DNA of 60,848 bases from Caulobacteraceae bacterium (GCA_019748055.1 JAIEQC010000018.1:1-60848), one strand, 5' to 3'. Positions 1 to 9,520 are shown, counted from the first letter of the stretch. Translations and numbers: made by a program. Notes: a model not told the origin generated them from the sequence alone.

Positions 1-1
1 A

Positions 2-55
2 GTCGCCAAGCAGCGGCCCTATGCGGTGGTTCCGGCCACCTCGGACAGCTCCTGA
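2..55 (+). CDS. possible C-terminal tail of a gene entering from the left
   Basis: The second forward frame is open from the window edge to a TGA at 53-55 and encodes about 17 residues ending VVPATSDSS. Nothing diagnostic is visible, so the product cannot be named. A GC-rich inverted repeat around 138-176 (GCCCTCC pairing with GGAGGGC) could terminate it. The evidence is only an open frame and the absence of any better gene here. Confidence 0.25.
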   Translation, partial: VAKQRPYAVVPATSDSS

Positions 56-237
56 TCAGACGAGCCGCGCGGAGCGCTCTGCCTTCGTCGAAACGGTAAC
101 AACACACACAGCATCCGGGCGAAGTCCCGGCGCTCCGCCCGCCCTCCCCAACTCCGCGTGAAAACGACGGAGGGCGCTTCCACTTGCCCGGCGCCCCGAA
201 GCGTAGATGGAGCTCAACACGACTCTCCGATGCCCGG

Positions 238-810
238 TCAGGCCCGCCCGGCCTGACCCGACAGGGCGCCGGCTTCCGATACGCCGACCTGCCGCAGGGC
301 GCGGGACCATTTCGAGGCGTGGTCTTGGTCGAAGACAAGGTCGGCGTCGGCGTCGGCGATCAGCCAGACGTTTTCGGCCAGTTCGGCCTCCAGCTGGCCT
401 TCGTCCCAGCCGGCGTAGCCCAGCGCCAGAAGCGATCGGCGGGGGCCGGCCACGGGATCTCCCATGGCGACGAGGGCGTCGCGCGTGCCGGTCAGGGCCA
501 GGCCCTCGCCGAACGGCACGCTGGAGCCTTGCGACAGCCAGTCGTCGGAGTGGACGACGAAGCCGCGTTCTCGCTCCACCGGGCCGCCGACGAGAACGGG
601 ACGATCCGGCGCGCTCTCGGCCGGCGGCAGGTCCAATCGGTCCAGCACCGTCGCCACGTCGACCCCGGGCGCGGGATGGTCCAGCCGCACGCCCATGGCG
701 TGCTCGTCGTCGTGCGAGCAGATCAGGATGACCGCGTGTTCGAACCGCGGGTCGCCGATGCCGGGCATGGCGACCAGCAGGCGGCCTGCGAGGGAGGAGG
801 AGCCGTCCAT
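238..810 (-). CDS. yqgE: YqgE/AlgH family protein (UPF0301)
   Basis: 190-residue protein of the YqgE/AlgH family, whose molecular role is still unclear; relatives are small cytoplasmic alpha/beta proteins. Family hallmarks visible are the N-terminal [17 protein letters not shown] segment, the VRLDHPAP region, the VLVGGPVE motif and a C-terminal [14 protein letters not shown] stretch, all in the usual order and at the usual length. The start is placed at the ATG just before DGSSSLAGR; the reading frame stays open upstream but that part carries no family similarity. It is divergent from the peroxiredoxin gene, with about 110 bp between the two starts. Confidence 0.9.
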   Translation of the reverse strand: MDGSSSLAGRLLVAMPGIGDPRFEHAVILICSHDDEHAMGVRLDHPAPGVDVATVLDRLDLPPAESAPDRPVLVGGPVERERGFVVHSDDWLSQGSSVPFGEGLALTGTRDALVAMGDPVAGPRRSLLALGYAGWDEGQLEAELAENVWLIADADADLVFDQDHASKWSRALRQVGVSEAGALSGQAGRA

Positions 811-921
811 CTCCTCATCATCGGGACGGAACCGGCGCGGCGCAAGGGTCGGCGCTTGGCGGACGGGGCGGGACGGCCTATCTGCGGGCCGTCTCTCACC
901 CAATCCCATCGGAGCCTGCCA

Positions 922-1407
922 GTGACCATCCAGATCGGCGACCGCATTCCCTCGGCCACCCTCAGCCTGGCGACCTCCGAAGGGCCCAAGCCGGTGAGCA
1001 CCGACGACTTCTTCAAGGGCAGGACCGTGGCCCTGTTCGCCGTGCCCGGCGCCTTCACCCCGACCTGCTCGGCCCGGCACCTGCCCGGCTTCACGGAGAA
1101 GCTGGAAGAGCTGAAGGCCAAGGGCGTCGACGCCGTCGCCTGCATCTCGGTCAACGACGCCTTCGTCATGCGGGCATGGGGCGACAGCCAGGGCGTCGGT
1201 GACGAGGAAATCGCGATGCTGGCCGACGGCAACGGCGACTTCACCCGCGCCGCAGGGCTCACGCTGGACGCCAAGGGGTTCGGCATGGGCGAACGGTCCC
1301 AGCGATATTCCCTGATCGCCCGGGACGGCGTGGTCGAACAGCTGAACGTCGAACAGGGCGGCGAATTCCGCGTGAGCTCGGCCGAGCACCTGCTGACCCA
1401 GCTCTGA
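922..1407 (+). CDS. Prx5-type peroxiredoxin (AhpC/TSA superfamily)
   Basis: 161-residue thiol peroxidase predicted to reduce hydrogen peroxide or alkyl hydroperoxides in the cytoplasm. The signature PGAFTPTCS (about residues 45-53) contains the peroxidatic cysteine and the conserved Pro and Thr of the active site; the following HLPGF is typical of the Prx5/hybrid group. No fused glutaredoxin domain is present. I chose the GTG at 922 because the family begins with this short [10 protein letters not shown] stretch; the open frame further upstream overlaps yqgE on the other strand and is not protein-like. A 7-bp hairpin at 872-893 (GACGGCC/GGCCGTC) lies in the leader, role unknown. Confidence 0.92.
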   Translation: MTIQIGDRIPSATLSLATSEGPKPVSTDDFFKGRTVALFAVPGAFTPTCSARHLPGFTEKLEELKAKGVDAVACISVNDAFVMRAWGDSQGVGDEEIAMLADGNGDFTRAAGLTLDAKGFGMGERSQRYSLIARDGVVEQLNVEQGGEFRVSSAEHLLTQL

Positions 1408-1414
1408 TCCCGGA

Positions 1415-3321
1415 TCAGGCGGCGGCGACCTCCGCGGGCGTCGCCGCCTGGTCGTCCTGATCCTGCGCCGACAGCACGTGCTGCACCGCGCCCAGCAGGG
1501 CCGGAGGCGTGATCGGCTTGGGCACGAAATAGGTCATGCCGGCGTCCAGGCAGGCCTGGATGTCCTCCGGGCTGGTGTCGGCCGTGACCGCGATGACCGG
1601 CACGACGGCGTTGACGCCGCCCGAGGCGCGCAGACGGCGCGTGGTCTCCCGCCCGTCCAGCTCCGGCATCCGGACGTCCATGAAGATCAGGTCGAACTGA
1701 CCCTGATCGCAGGCCCGCAGCGCGGCCATGCCGTCCTCCGCCGTCGTCACCTCGCAGCCGAGCGGCATCAGGATCAGCTGCACGGCCCGGCGGTTGATGT
1801 CGTGATCGTCGACGACCAGAACCTTCATCGGCCGTCCTTCGTCCGCCTCCTCCTCCGCCAAGGACTCAGGGATCGGTTCCGACGCCGGGACGGGCTCGGC
1901 GGCGGCCTCGGACTCGACGGGCGGGGGGACGGCCGGAGCCGGCGCCGGGCGCGCGATGCCCGACAGGGCCTGGGCGACGACCTGTCGTCCGGTTTCGTCG
2001 GGAGCTTCGGTGCGCGGCGCCTCCCCTTCCGCCGGCGCGAAGGTCAGAGCCACGGCGAAGGCGGCGCCTTCGCCCGGTCGGCTGCGGACCGTGAGACGGC
2101 CGCCCATCAGCCCGACGAGCTCCCGGCTGATCGCGAGACCAAGTCCCGTGCCGCCATGCTGGGCGCCGACGCCGTCGGCGGTCTGGTCGTAGGGCGTGAA
2201 CAGGCGCGCGACCTGTTCTGCGGTCATGCCCGGCCCGGTGTCGACGATCTCCATGACCACGGCATGGGCGCCGTGCTCGTCGTCCCACGCCGACAGGCGC
2301 AGGGTCACCGAGCCTTCCCTGGTGAACTTGACCGCATTCGAGATCAGATTGTTCAGCACCTGACGAAGCCGCATCGGGTCGCCCCGGACCCCGCGCGGAA
2401 GCGTGGAGGCCCCCTCGACCCGCAGGCGCAAACCCTTCGCCCGCACCGGCCGCTGCCAAAGCATCAGGGTCTGGGCCGTCAGGACGCGCAGGTCGAAGTC
2501 GACGCTGTCCACCGTCATGCGGCCGGCGTCCAGCTTGGCGTGATCCAGGAGGTCGTCCAGCAGGGCCTTCATCATCAGGCCCGCGTCGGCGATCAGCTTG
2601 GCCTGACCGCGTGAGGCCGCGTCGCGGGCGGTACGTTCGATCTCCATGGCGCCGCTCATGATCGCGCCGATCGGAGTGCGCAGGTCGTGACCGACGGCGG
2701 CGAGGAAGGCCGACCGGCCGTTCATCGCGTCCTCCGCCTCCCGCCGCTTGCGGTCGGCCTCGAGCCGGGCCGCGGCCTCGGACGCCAGACCGAGAGGCAA
2801 TAGACCATGAAGACGGCGATGCCGGTCGCCACGGCGGTGCAGAAGGCCGGCGGCGCCCCCCACGCCAACATGAAGAACGGGGTGGCGGCCAGGTAGAGGA
2901 ACTGCGGCGTGATCGACAGCGCGAGCACGACGTTGGACCTCGGGGCGTTCACCACCGCATAGATGGCGCCGGACGACAGCAGCATGGCCGCGCAGATGCC
3001 GCCCATGGGGCCGCCGGTGAACCAGAGCGCGACGGACAGACTGCCGAAATAAAGCGCGTTCAAGACCAGCATGGCGTTGGCCACGGCCATCCGCAGCGGG
3101 CCCATACGGTCGACCTTGCCCGCATTGACCGGCCCGAAGATCATGAGGTCGAGCAGCTGCACCAGGAAATAGCCGCCGACCCACAGGGCGGCGAAGTTCC
3201 ACGTCAGGATGGGACTGAAGACGAAGGCGGCGGCCGCGCCCATGCCGAGGCGCTGCAGCAGCGCCTTGCGGCGCTGACGCACGGCCGTGGCCCAGGGGCT
3301 GGCGTCGCTCACGATCGTCAT
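1415..3321 (-). pseudogene. hybrid sensor histidine kinase interrupted by a -1 frameshift
   Basis: Two adjacent frames together encode one membrane-bound hybrid kinase. The N-terminal part (start ATG at 3321) has about six hydrophobic segments and reads through YCLSVW; the C-terminal part continues with SEAAARLEADRKRREAEDAM, then the phosphoacceptor box GHDLRTP, an HATPase_c domain (N box LISNAVKF, G boxes DTGPGM and GTGLGLA), and a REC domain beginning KVLVVDDHDINRR with phospho-Asp in [11 protein letters not shown]. The frames meet near 2785, where TGGCGTCC would need one extra G to give W-A-S-E and restore a continuous protein. The cause is either a recent inactivating deletion or a one-base sequence error. 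The downstream half alone would lack the membrane sensor. It lies downstream of pyrD on the same strand. Confidence 0.8.
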
Positions 3322-3391
3322 GCGGTCTTCCAGAAGACGGGAGATGCGGGCTCCCGGCCGGAAATCCTGCCTGACTGCCCCTAACGCCGCG

Positions 3392-4426
3392 TCAACGCGC
3401 GGTGCCCACGGCCTCGGAAATCGTGGTGAATCCTTCCGCCAGCAGGCGGGCGCGGAGGTCGGCGACGATGCGGCGGACAAGGCCGGGCCCGTGGTGGACC
3501 AGCGCGGAGTAAAGCTGCACCGCGCCGGCGCCCATGCGGATCCGGATCAGCGCCTCCTCCCCGGAATCCACTCCGCCCGCCGCGATCAGGGCCAACTGGC
3601 GCTCGGAGGCTTCGGCGGCAAGCGACAGGGCGCGACGGGCCAGCGGCTTCAGGGGAGCGCCCGACAGGCCGCCGGTTTCGCCGGCATGGAGGGAACGCAG
3701 GTCGGCGGGCCGCGCGACCGTGGTGTTGGAAACGATCAGGCCGTCCAGCTTCCAGGCCCGCGCCGCCTGAACGATCTCGATGATTTCCATCGGCTCCAGA
3801 TCGGGCGCGATCTTCAGGAAGACCGGGGCCCCATCGGCGGGTCTCGCCTCGGCGACGCGCCCCAGAAGGTCGTCCAGAGCGTCGCGTCCCTGCAGTGCGC
3901 GCAGGCCCGGAGTGTTGGGCGACGAGACGTTGACGGTGAACCAGTCGGCCCTGCCCGCGAGGCGACGCAGGCCGGCCACATAGTCCGCGGCCCGATCCTC
4001 GGAATCCTTGTTGGCTCCGAGATTGGCGCCGACAAGAACGCCGGGCGGCCGACGATCGAGGCGAGCGGCGAAAGCCTCAAGGCCAAGATTGTTGAAGCCC
4101 ATGCGGTTGATGACGGCCGCGTCTTCGGTGAGCCGGAACAGGCGCGGTCGGGGATTGCCTTCCTGGGGTCGCGGCGTGACGGAGCCAGCCTCGACGAAAC
4201 CGAAGCCCAGCCCGGCAAGGCCGCCCAGAGCCTCGGCGTTCTTGTCCAGCCCAGCGGCCAGACCGATGGGATTGGGCAGGGTCAGGCCGGCCAGACGCGT
4301 CGTCAAGACCGGATCAGGGGCCGCGGGACGCGGGGCCGGCATGAGGGCGAGGGCGCTGATCGCAAGCCGATGCGCCGTCTCCGGATCCATCCGCCGAAGC
4401 AGGGGCGCCGCGACCGCGCTCAGCAT
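3392..4426 (-). CDS. pyrD: dihydroorotate dehydrogenase (quinone), class 2
   Basis: 344-residue flavoenzyme that oxidises dihydroorotate to orotate in pyrimidine synthesis and passes the electrons to quinone at the inner membrane. Class 2 features are the amphipathic N-terminal helix (MLSAVAAPLLRRMDPETAHRL), the NPIGLAAGLDKN loop, GSVTPRPQEGNPRPRLFR, and NVSSPNTPGLR, which carries the catalytic Ser typical of class 2 rather than the Cys of class 1. The C-terminal FMN phosphate site IAAGGVDSG is present. Its start overlaps the end of the DUF952 gene by 7 bp, so translational coupling is likely. Confidence 0.97.
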   Translation of the reverse strand: MLSAVAAPLLRRMDPETAHRLAISALALMPAPRPAAPDPVLTTRLAGLTLPNPIGLAAGLDKNAEALGGLAGLGFGFVEAGSVTPRPQEGNPRPRLFRLTEDAAVINRMGFNNLGLEAFAARLDRRPPGVLVGANLGANKDSEDRAADYVAGLRRLAGRADWFTVNVSSPNTPGLRALQGRDALDDLLGRVAEARPADGAPVFLKIAPDLEPMEIIEIVQAARAWKLDGLIVSNTTVARPADLRSLHAGETGGLSGAPLKPLARRALSLAAEASERQLALIAAGGVDSGEEALIRIRMGAGAVQLYSALVHHGPGLVRRIVADLRARLLAEGFTTISEAVGTAR

Positions 4427-4758
4427 GGATCGCCGACCGTCATCACGCCGCCGGCCGAAACCGACATCGGTCGGTCGCTCAGCACGGCGTCGACAGGAAG
4501 CGGCCCATACTGATGCGGGAACAAGGCGCCGCCGCGCGACGCTTCCCACTTCACCGAGTCCAGCCGGTTCAGATCGACTTCCAGAAGACGCAGGGAACCG
4601 CGACCGGCGTAGTGACGGCGGGCCGTCTCCTCCAACTGCTGCGCCGTCGACAGGTGGATGTAGCCGTCGGACAGATCGACGGCCGAACCGGCGTAGGCCC
4701 CGGACCCCTGAGCCAAAGCCCACTCTGCAGCGTCGACGATCTTGAAGGCCGTGGTCAT
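4420..4758 (-). CDS. DUF952 domain protein
   Basis: 112-residue protein of the DUF952 family, whose biochemical role is not established. The motif DGYIHLST near residues 31-38 and the VKWEASRGGALFPHQYGPL segment (about 69-88) are typical of the family, which shares a fold with ADP-ribosyltransferase-like and glutathione-transferase-associated proteins (family knowledge; function uncertain). The start ATG overlaps the stop of the upstream phosphohistidine phosphatase gene (ATGA), and its own end overlaps pyrD, so the three genes form a tight operon. Confidence 0.88.
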   Translation of the reverse strand: MTTAFKIVDAAEWALAQGSGAYAGSAVDLSDGYIHLSTAQQLEETARRHYAGRGSLRLLEVDLNRLDSVKWEASRGGALFPHQYGPLPVDAVLSDRPMSVSAGGVMTVGDPC

Positions 4759-5267
4759 GCGTCAGCCCCACCGCCGACGTCACGGGGCTTGAGGAACAGC
4801 TCCAGAGAGACGCGCCCGTTGGCGTCAAGGGCGAAGACCGCCGCCGACCCGGTCGGAAAACCGGCGGCGAACCGCTCGATGGCCATGGGCGAGGCGGCGC
4901 CTTCGATCAGCAGCTCCACCGCCAGCTGATGGATGCCCGGGTTGTGTGCGATCACCATCAGGCATCCGGCCCGGTCTTCCTGCGCCTCCACCTCGCGGCG
5001 CAGGGTTGGGGCGGAGGCGTCGTAGAGGCCGGGCTCGATCAGGACTTCGACGTCGCCGAAGGCCTCGTGAACGGCATCCCACGTCTGCCGCGTGCGCTCG
5101 GCGGCGGACACCAGCGCCACGTCCGGCCGGACGCCCCGCTGCGCCAAGGCGCGGGCCACCAGACCCGCGTCTGCGACGCCTCGCGCACTCAATGGACGAT
5201 CGACGTCGCGCCCCGACGGCGCCTCGCGCTCGGCCTTGGCATGCCGCATCAGGATCAGGCGGTTCAT
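4755..5267 (-). CDS. SixA-like phosphohistidine phosphatase
   Basis: 170-residue histidine phosphatase of the SixA branch. The catalytic LMRHAKAE motif is at residues 6-13, the basic/acidic DRPLSARG follows, and the second catalytic histidine is in VIAHNPGIHQL. E. coli SixA dephosphorylates phosphohistidine on HPt proteins of phosphorelays, so a role in damping a relay is plausible, but the substrate here is inferred only from family. Start chosen at the ATG before NRLILMRH, where homology begins; the open frame upstream overlaps the next gene. First gene of the sixA-like/DUF952/pyrD operon, 10 bp after the methyltransferase gene. Confidence 0.88.
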   Translation of the reverse strand: MNRLILMRHAKAEREAPSGRDVDRPLSARGVADAGLVARALAQRGVRPDVALVSAAERTRQTWDAVHEAFGDVEVLIEPGLYDASAPTLRREVEAQEDRAGCLMVIAHNPGIHQLAVELLIEGAASPMAIERFAAGFPTGSAAVFALDANGRVSLELFLKPRDVGGGADA

Positions 5268-5277
5268 GATCCGCGCT

Positions 5278-6030
5278 CTAGTCCGCTTCGTGACGGGAGG
5301 CCAGTGCGCCGCCGCGCGTGGCCGGAGCCGGCCGAAGGGCCGGAGCCACGGCCACGGTCGCGACCGCGCCGCGGGGACGGACACGCGCATAGGCCTGACG
5401 CGTGGCCTCCAGGAGGATCAAGCCCGCGAAGCCCGGAGCCAGCCGTCGCCCGACCTCTTCGAACCCGTCCGCCATGCCCAGCAGGGGGCGCCACGGCGGC
5501 ACATAGAGGGTCTGCGACCAGGCCGAGGGCTCCAGGCCCACCTGTCGCACCAGACCTTCAAGCTGGCGGCGTGTGAAGGGACGACCGTGGCCGAAGGGCG
5601 TCGACTCGGCGCGGGCCCAAAGGCCGCCCCGCGCCGCGGTCGCAAGAATGATGCGCCCCGTCGGGGAAAGAACGCGCACCGCCTCGGCCAGAACCTGGGC
5701 GGGAGCGTCGGCTTCCTCCAGCGCGTGGATCAGCAGCACTCGGTCGAAGGCGCCGGCGGCGAACGGCAGGGCACGTTCGTCGACGAGGACGGTACGGTTC
5801 CGTCCGACCGGGGGCCACGACTCGGCTCCCTGCCCGGCAGGCATGGCCGCGATCTGTCGGCGCGCGCCGACAAGGGCGTCCAGCCACGGAACGGCGTAGC
5901 CGAGGCCCAGGACGTCGCAGCCGGTCGCTTCGCCCCAGGCGTCGTCGAGGCGCCGCGCGACCAGGCGCCTCACGACCTGACCGGCCGTCTCGCCATAGAA
6001 GGCCCTGAGCTCTTCGACGCCACGACGCAT
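5278..6030 (-). CDS. class I SAM-dependent methyltransferase
   Basis: 250-residue cytoplasmic methyltransferase of the UbiE/COG2226 type. The nucleotide-binding core begins DVLGLGYAVPWLDAL (motif I in a degenerate form), followed by LPFAAGAFDRVLLIHALEEAD (motifs II/III), VRVLSPTGRIILATAARG, and a C-terminal region starting PFGHGRPFTRRQL. The PFGHGRPF block resembles alphaproteobacterial methyltransferases commonly found next to gloB, which is the divergent neighbour here. The substrate is unknown. Start at the ATG before RRGVEELRAFY, which leaves 46 bp to the gloB start. Confidence 0.85.
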   Translation of the reverse strand: MRRGVEELRAFYGETAGQVVRRLVARRLDDAWGEATGCDVLGLGYAVPWLDALVGARRQIAAMPAGQGAESWPPVGRNRTVLVDERALPFAAGAFDRVLLIHALEEADAPAQVLAEAVRVLSPTGRIILATAARGGLWARAESTPFGHGRPFTRRQLEGLVRQVGLEPSAWSQTLYVPPWRPLLGMADGFEEVGRRLAPGFAGLILLEATRQAYARVRPRGAVATVAVAPALRPAPATRGGALASRHEAD

Positions 6031-6076
6031 GGACCGAGGATAGGCTGCCCACGCGGTCCCCGCTAGGATGCCTCGC

Positions 6077-6805
6077 ATGACCCTCGACGTGCGCATCATC
6101 GCCTGCCTGACGGACAACTACGGCTTTCTGGTCCGCGACGCCGAGACAGGCAGCGTGGCCTGCATCGACACGCCCGATGCGCAGGCGATCCTGGCAGATC
6201 TTGAACTCAGCGGTTGGGGCCGCCTGGACCTGATCCTGAACACCCACTGGCATCCCGACCACACCCAGGGGAATGCCGCGGTGAGAGCGGCGACCGGCTG
6301 CATGGTCTTCGGCCCGGCGGAGGTCGAACGAGTTGCCCCGCTGGACCGCGTGTTGACGGGCGCCGACCGCGTCGAGCTGGGAGCGACGACGTTTGAGGTG
6401 GTCGAGGCGCCCGGCCATACCCTGGGCCACGTCATGTTCCACGCCGTGGCGGCGCGCATGGCCTTCGTCGGCGACGTCATCTTTCCACTGGGCTGCGGCC
6501 GGCTGTTCGAGGGCACGCCCGAGCAGATGTGGACCAGCCTGTCTCGGGTCGCGACCTGGGACGACGCGACGATGCTTTGGGCCGCCCACGACTATCTGGA
6601 AGGCAACAGCCGCTTCGCCCTTTCGGTCGACGATCGACCCGAGCTGGCGGCGCACGTGGAGGAAATGCTGGCGCGGCGGGCACGCGGCCGGCCGACGGTG
6701 CCCACGACGGTCGAGGTCGAGCGCAGGTTCAATCCGTTTCTGACGGCCGGGGACGCTCCGACGTTCGCGGCCCGTCGAGCGGCGAAAGACGTGTATCGGG
6801 GCTGA
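6077..6805 (+). CDS. gloB: hydroxyacylglutathione hydrolase (glyoxalase II)
   Basis: 242-residue metallo-beta-lactamase fold hydrolase that cleaves S-lactoylglutathione to lactate and glutathione, the second step of methylglyoxal detoxification. The binuclear metal motif THWHPDH is at about residues 50-56; further ligands are in APGHTLGH, VGDVIF and AAHDYL. The C-terminal substrate-binding region ends in the typical FNPFLTAGDAPTFAARRAAKD. I prefer the ATG at 6077 because AGGA lies 7-10 bases upstream; an in-frame ATG at 6068 would add three residues. Confidence 0.95.
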   Translation: MTLDVRIIACLTDNYGFLVRDAETGSVACIDTPDAQAILADLELSGWGRLDLILNTHWHPDHTQGNAAVRAATGCMVFGPAEVERVAPLDRVLTGADRVELGATTFEVVEAPGHTLGHVMFHAVAARMAFVGDVIFPLGCGRLFEGTPEQMWTSLSRVATWDDATMLWAAHDYLEGNSRFALSVDDRPELAAHVEEMLARRARGRPTVPTTVEVERRFNPFLTAGDAPTFAARRAAKDVYRG

Positions 6806-6808
6806 AGC

Positions 6809-7579
6809 CTACTCGACGCCGGACACGACCCGGGCGATCCGCGCGGAGGACGGACGCCCCGCATACCCCGCCGTCGGATCGATTCCGATCGTCAGCACGC
6901 CTCGAGCGAAGGTGACGCGCGGCCGCCCCTGATCCGTCACGACGATGCGACGAACCCGGGCGGCGTCCTGTCGCAGACCGGCCGACCGGGTCATGCGAAC
7001 CACCGCCTCGACCGCGGTCGCCACGGCGTCGGCGGCCACGGCCTCCCCACCTTCTCCGATCTCGACGTCGATGATGACCAGACGGCCGACAGCGCTGGAG
7101 GCTCGACCGCTTTGGTGGATGATGAAGTTGGCGAGCTGCACCGCCGTCAGGGTCGGCGGCAGCAGTCGCGCGGCCGACCCCTGGGCCGACACCGGAACGC
7201 CTTGCGGCGCAGAAGCGGTGTACAAGGTCATGTTGCCGTCCGGTGTGACCCGCAGCACCTGATCGCCGGCGTCGTTCCGCAGGATCACATCGCCGCGCGG
7301 CACCGGCTGGGGCCGCAGAACCCAAACTTCGTTGGACCGCTCGAACCTCATCAGCGTACGGGGGCCGGATCGATCGAGGACGAAACTCTGTCCGGTCTCT
7401 GAGACGTAACGGCCGGTGCCCGGCAGACTGTCCCGGCTTCGGCTGGGGGCTTCCCCGCGCAGGATGACGCCGGTCTGAGCCTGCGCCGTGTCGACGACTG
7501 CAGAGGTGCTCACGACGGCGACGGCCATCGCAGCCAGCAAGCGCAGCGTCGCCTTTCCGGTCCGCATCCCAAGGATCAT
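6809..7579 (-). CDS. secreted DUF4908-like protein
   Basis: 256-residue exported protein of unknown function. Residues 1-35 form a signal peptide with hydrophobic core LRLLAAMAVAVVSTSAV and a cleavage site after AQA. The mature part contains YVSETGQSFVLDRSG and RFERSNEVWVLRPQPVPRGDVILRND, which resemble the DUF4908 family that is largely restricted to Caulobacterales (recognised from memory, not searched). No catalytic motif is visible. It converges with gloB, 3 bp away. An in-frame ATG at 7567 would give a shorter signal peptide and is an alternative start. Confidence 0.7.
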   Translation of the reverse strand: MILGMRTGKATLRLLAAMAVAVVSTSAVVDTAQAQTGVILRGEAPSRSRDSLPGTGRYVSETGQSFVLDRSGPRTLMRFERSNEVWVLRPQPVPRGDVILRNDAGDQVLRVTPDGNMTLYTASAPQGVPVSAQGSAARLLPPTLTAVQLANFIIHQSGRASSAVGRLVIIDVEIGEGGEAVAADAVATAVEAVVRMTRSAGLRQDAARVRRIVVTDQGRPRVTFARGVLTIGIDPTAGYAGRPSSARIARVVSGVE

Positions 7580-7628
7580 GAACGCGACTTGAACGGCTCA
7601 CCCCGGCGGATTTTGGGCAGGCCGGAGC

Positions 7629-8354
7629 TCAGCCCACCAGATACTGACCGCCGTTCAGCGACAGCGTGCAACCTGTGACATATCCGGCACGCTCACCGGC
7701 CAGCCAGGAGACCATGTCGGCGATCTCCTCGCCCTTTCCCAGGCGTCCGACCGGGATCTGGGCGATGATCGAAGCCAGCACCTTCTCGTCCATGGCCCCC
7801 ACCATCTCGGTGTCGATGTAGCCGGGGGCGATGCAGTTCACCGTCACGCCCTTGCGCGCGTTCTCCAGCGCCAAGGCCTTGGTGAAACCGATCATGCCGG
7901 CCTTGGCGGCGGAATAGTTGGCCTGGCCGATCTGGCCCTTCTGGCCGTTGATCGAGGAGATGTTGACGATCCGGCCCCAGCCGCGATCGCGCATGCCGTT
8001 GATCACCTGACGCGTCATGTTGAAGACCGAGTCCATGTTGACGCGGATGACGTCGGACCATTGGTCGTGGCTCATCTTGTGGAAGAAGCCGTCGCGGGTG
8101 ATGCCGGCGTTGTTGACCAGAACGTCGATGGGACCCAGCGCCGCCTCGACTTCTTTGACGGCGCGCTCGCAGTCCTCAAACGAGCCCACGTTGCCCTTCA
8201 CCACCATGACGCCCAGCTCGCGGGCGGTCGCCTCAGCGGCCTCGACGTTCCCGGAGTAACCGGCGGCGACCTCCATGCCGTCGGCCTTCAGCCGCTCGAC
8301 GATCGCCTTGCCGATGCCGCGGGTTCCGCCCGTCACGAGTGCGACGCGTGCCAT
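7629..8354 (-). CDS. phaB: acetoacetyl-CoA reductase (PHB synthesis)
   Basis: 241-residue short-chain dehydrogenase that reduces acetoacetyl-CoA to (R)-3-hydroxybutyryl-CoA with NADPH for polyhydroxybutyrate. The Rossmann motif VTGGTRGIG is at residues 7-15, NAG in VLVNNAGITRDGFFHKM near 86-102, and the catalytic Ser-Tyr-Lys set in NISSINGQKGQ and YSAAKAG. The ITRDGFFHKM, SSINGQKGQIGQANYSAAKAG and SLNGGQYLVG segments separate PhaB from the related FabG reductases. No phaA or phaC lies beside it in this window. Confidence 0.93.
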   Translation of the reverse strand: MARVALVTGGTRGIGKAIVERLKADGMEVAAGYSGNVEAAEATARELGVMVVKGNVGSFEDCERAVKEVEAALGPIDVLVNNAGITRDGFFHKMSHDQWSDVIRVNMDSVFNMTRQVINGMRDRGWGRIVNISSINGQKGQIGQANYSAAKAGMIGFTKALALENARKGVTVNCIAPGYIDTEMVGAMDEKVLASIIAQIPVGRLGKGEEIADMVSWLAGERAGYVTGCTLSLNGGQYLVG

Positions 8355-8449
8355 GTGCGCTTCCTTGTCCTGAACGGCGGGGTCTCTGTGTCGGACCCCT
8401 GCCCCCGGGAATACGCTTTAGCTTGCCGGGCGTTGCCGGAAAAGTCGCG

Positions 8450-9520
8450 TTATGCCGCCTCGTCGACGCGGCTCATGTCCAGGACGAAGCGATAACGGAC
8501 GTCCGACTTTTCCATCCGTTCGTAGGCCTCGTTGATCCGATGAGGCGCGATCACCTCCACATCGCAGGCGATGCCGTGAGCGGCGCAGAAATCGAGCATC
8601 TCCTGAGTCTCGCGGATGCCGCCGATGAGCGAGCCCGCCACCCGTCGCCGACGCCACAAGAGCGGCAGGGCGTAAACCGGCAAGCCTTCGGTCGTCAGGC
8701 CCAGCATGACCATGGTCCCGTCCTTGGCCAGGAGGTTCAGGTGACCGGCGATCTCGTGCGTGGCCGAGACCGTGTTGATGATCAGGTCGAAGCGCTCGGC
8801 CGCCGCGGCCACGGCCGCCTTGTCCGAGCTGATGAGGAAATGACGCGCGCCCATGCGCTCGGCGTCGGCCTTCTTGCGATCGGAGGTCGAGATCACCGTG
8901 ACCTCGGCGCCCATGGCGGCGGCCTGTTTCACCGCCATGTGACCCAAGCCACCGAGACCGACCACAGCCACCTTCGATCCTGGACCGACTCCCCAGGTCT
9001 TGAGCGGCGAATAGGTCGTGATGCCGGCACACAGCAGCGGCGCGGCGGCGTCCAGCGGCAAGGCTTCGGGAATGCGGACGACGAAATCCTGGTCGACCAC
9101 GATGGCCGTCGAATAGCCGCCCTGGGTGATCTTCTGCCCGACCTCGGCCCCCTTGGGGTCGGGGGAGCCGTACGTTTGTGTCATGCCGGGGACGCAGTAC
9201 TGTTCCTCGCCCTCGAGGCAGGGCCCGCACTGCCGGCAGCTGTCGACCATGCAGCCCACGCCGACGCGATCGCCGACCTTGAACCTGCCGACGCCGGAAC
9301 CCACGGCCGTCACCACGCCCGCGATCTCATGGCCGGGGACGATCGGATAGCGCGTGTTCCCCAGATCGTTCTTCACCACGTGCAGGTCGGAGTGACAGAC
9401 GCCGGCGTATTTGATCTCGATGGCCACGTCGTTCGGGCCGGGATCACGACGGTCGAAGTCATATCGACCCAGCGGGCCGTCAGCTGAAGTGGCGGCGAAC
9501 GCTCGGGCGGCGATGGGCAT
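8450..9520 (-). CDS. zinc-dependent NAD(P) alcohol dehydrogenase (YahK/CAD type)
   Basis: 356-residue medium-chain alcohol dehydrogenase/aldehyde reductase. Catalytic zinc ligands are in CHSDLH and PGHE, the structural zinc site is the four-cysteine lobe SCRQCGPCLEGEEQYC (about residues 100-115), and the cofactor fold has GLGGLGHMAVKQAAAMGAEV. Opening with PIAARAFAATSADGPLGRYDF and RRDPGPNDVAIEIKYAGVC is characteristic of the YahK group, which reduces a broad range of aldehydes with NADPH. The start at 9520 is supported by GGAGG about 9 bases upstream; a longer frame upstream lacks similarity. Physiological substrate unknown. Confidence 0.92.
   Translation of the reverse strand: MPIAARAFAATSADGPLGRYDFDRRDPGPNDVAIEIKYAGVCHSDLHVVKNDLGNTRYPIVPGHEIAGVVTAVGSGVGRFKVGDRVGVGCMVDSCRQCGPCLEGEEQYCVPGMTQTYGSPDPKGAEVGQKITQGGYSTAIVVDQDFVVRIPEALPLDAAAPLLCAGITTYSPLKTWGVGPGSKVAVVGLGGLGHMAVKQAAAMGAEVTVISTSDRKKADAERMGARHFLISSDKAAVAAAAERFDLIINTVSATHEIAGHLNLLAKDGTMVMLGLTTEGLPVYALPLLWRRRRVAGSLIGGIRETQEMLDFCAAHGIACDVEVIAPHRINEAYERMEKSDVRYRFVLDMSRVDEAA

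Noticed and set aside
56..310. An 84-codon reverse frame at the left end
   Set aside because: Arg-rich composition, no motif, overlaps the yqgE stop; probably spurious.
828..852. GGAAC upstream of the peroxiredoxin as an EcfG promoter
   Set aside because: The -10 position reads TCGG or CGGC, not CGTT.
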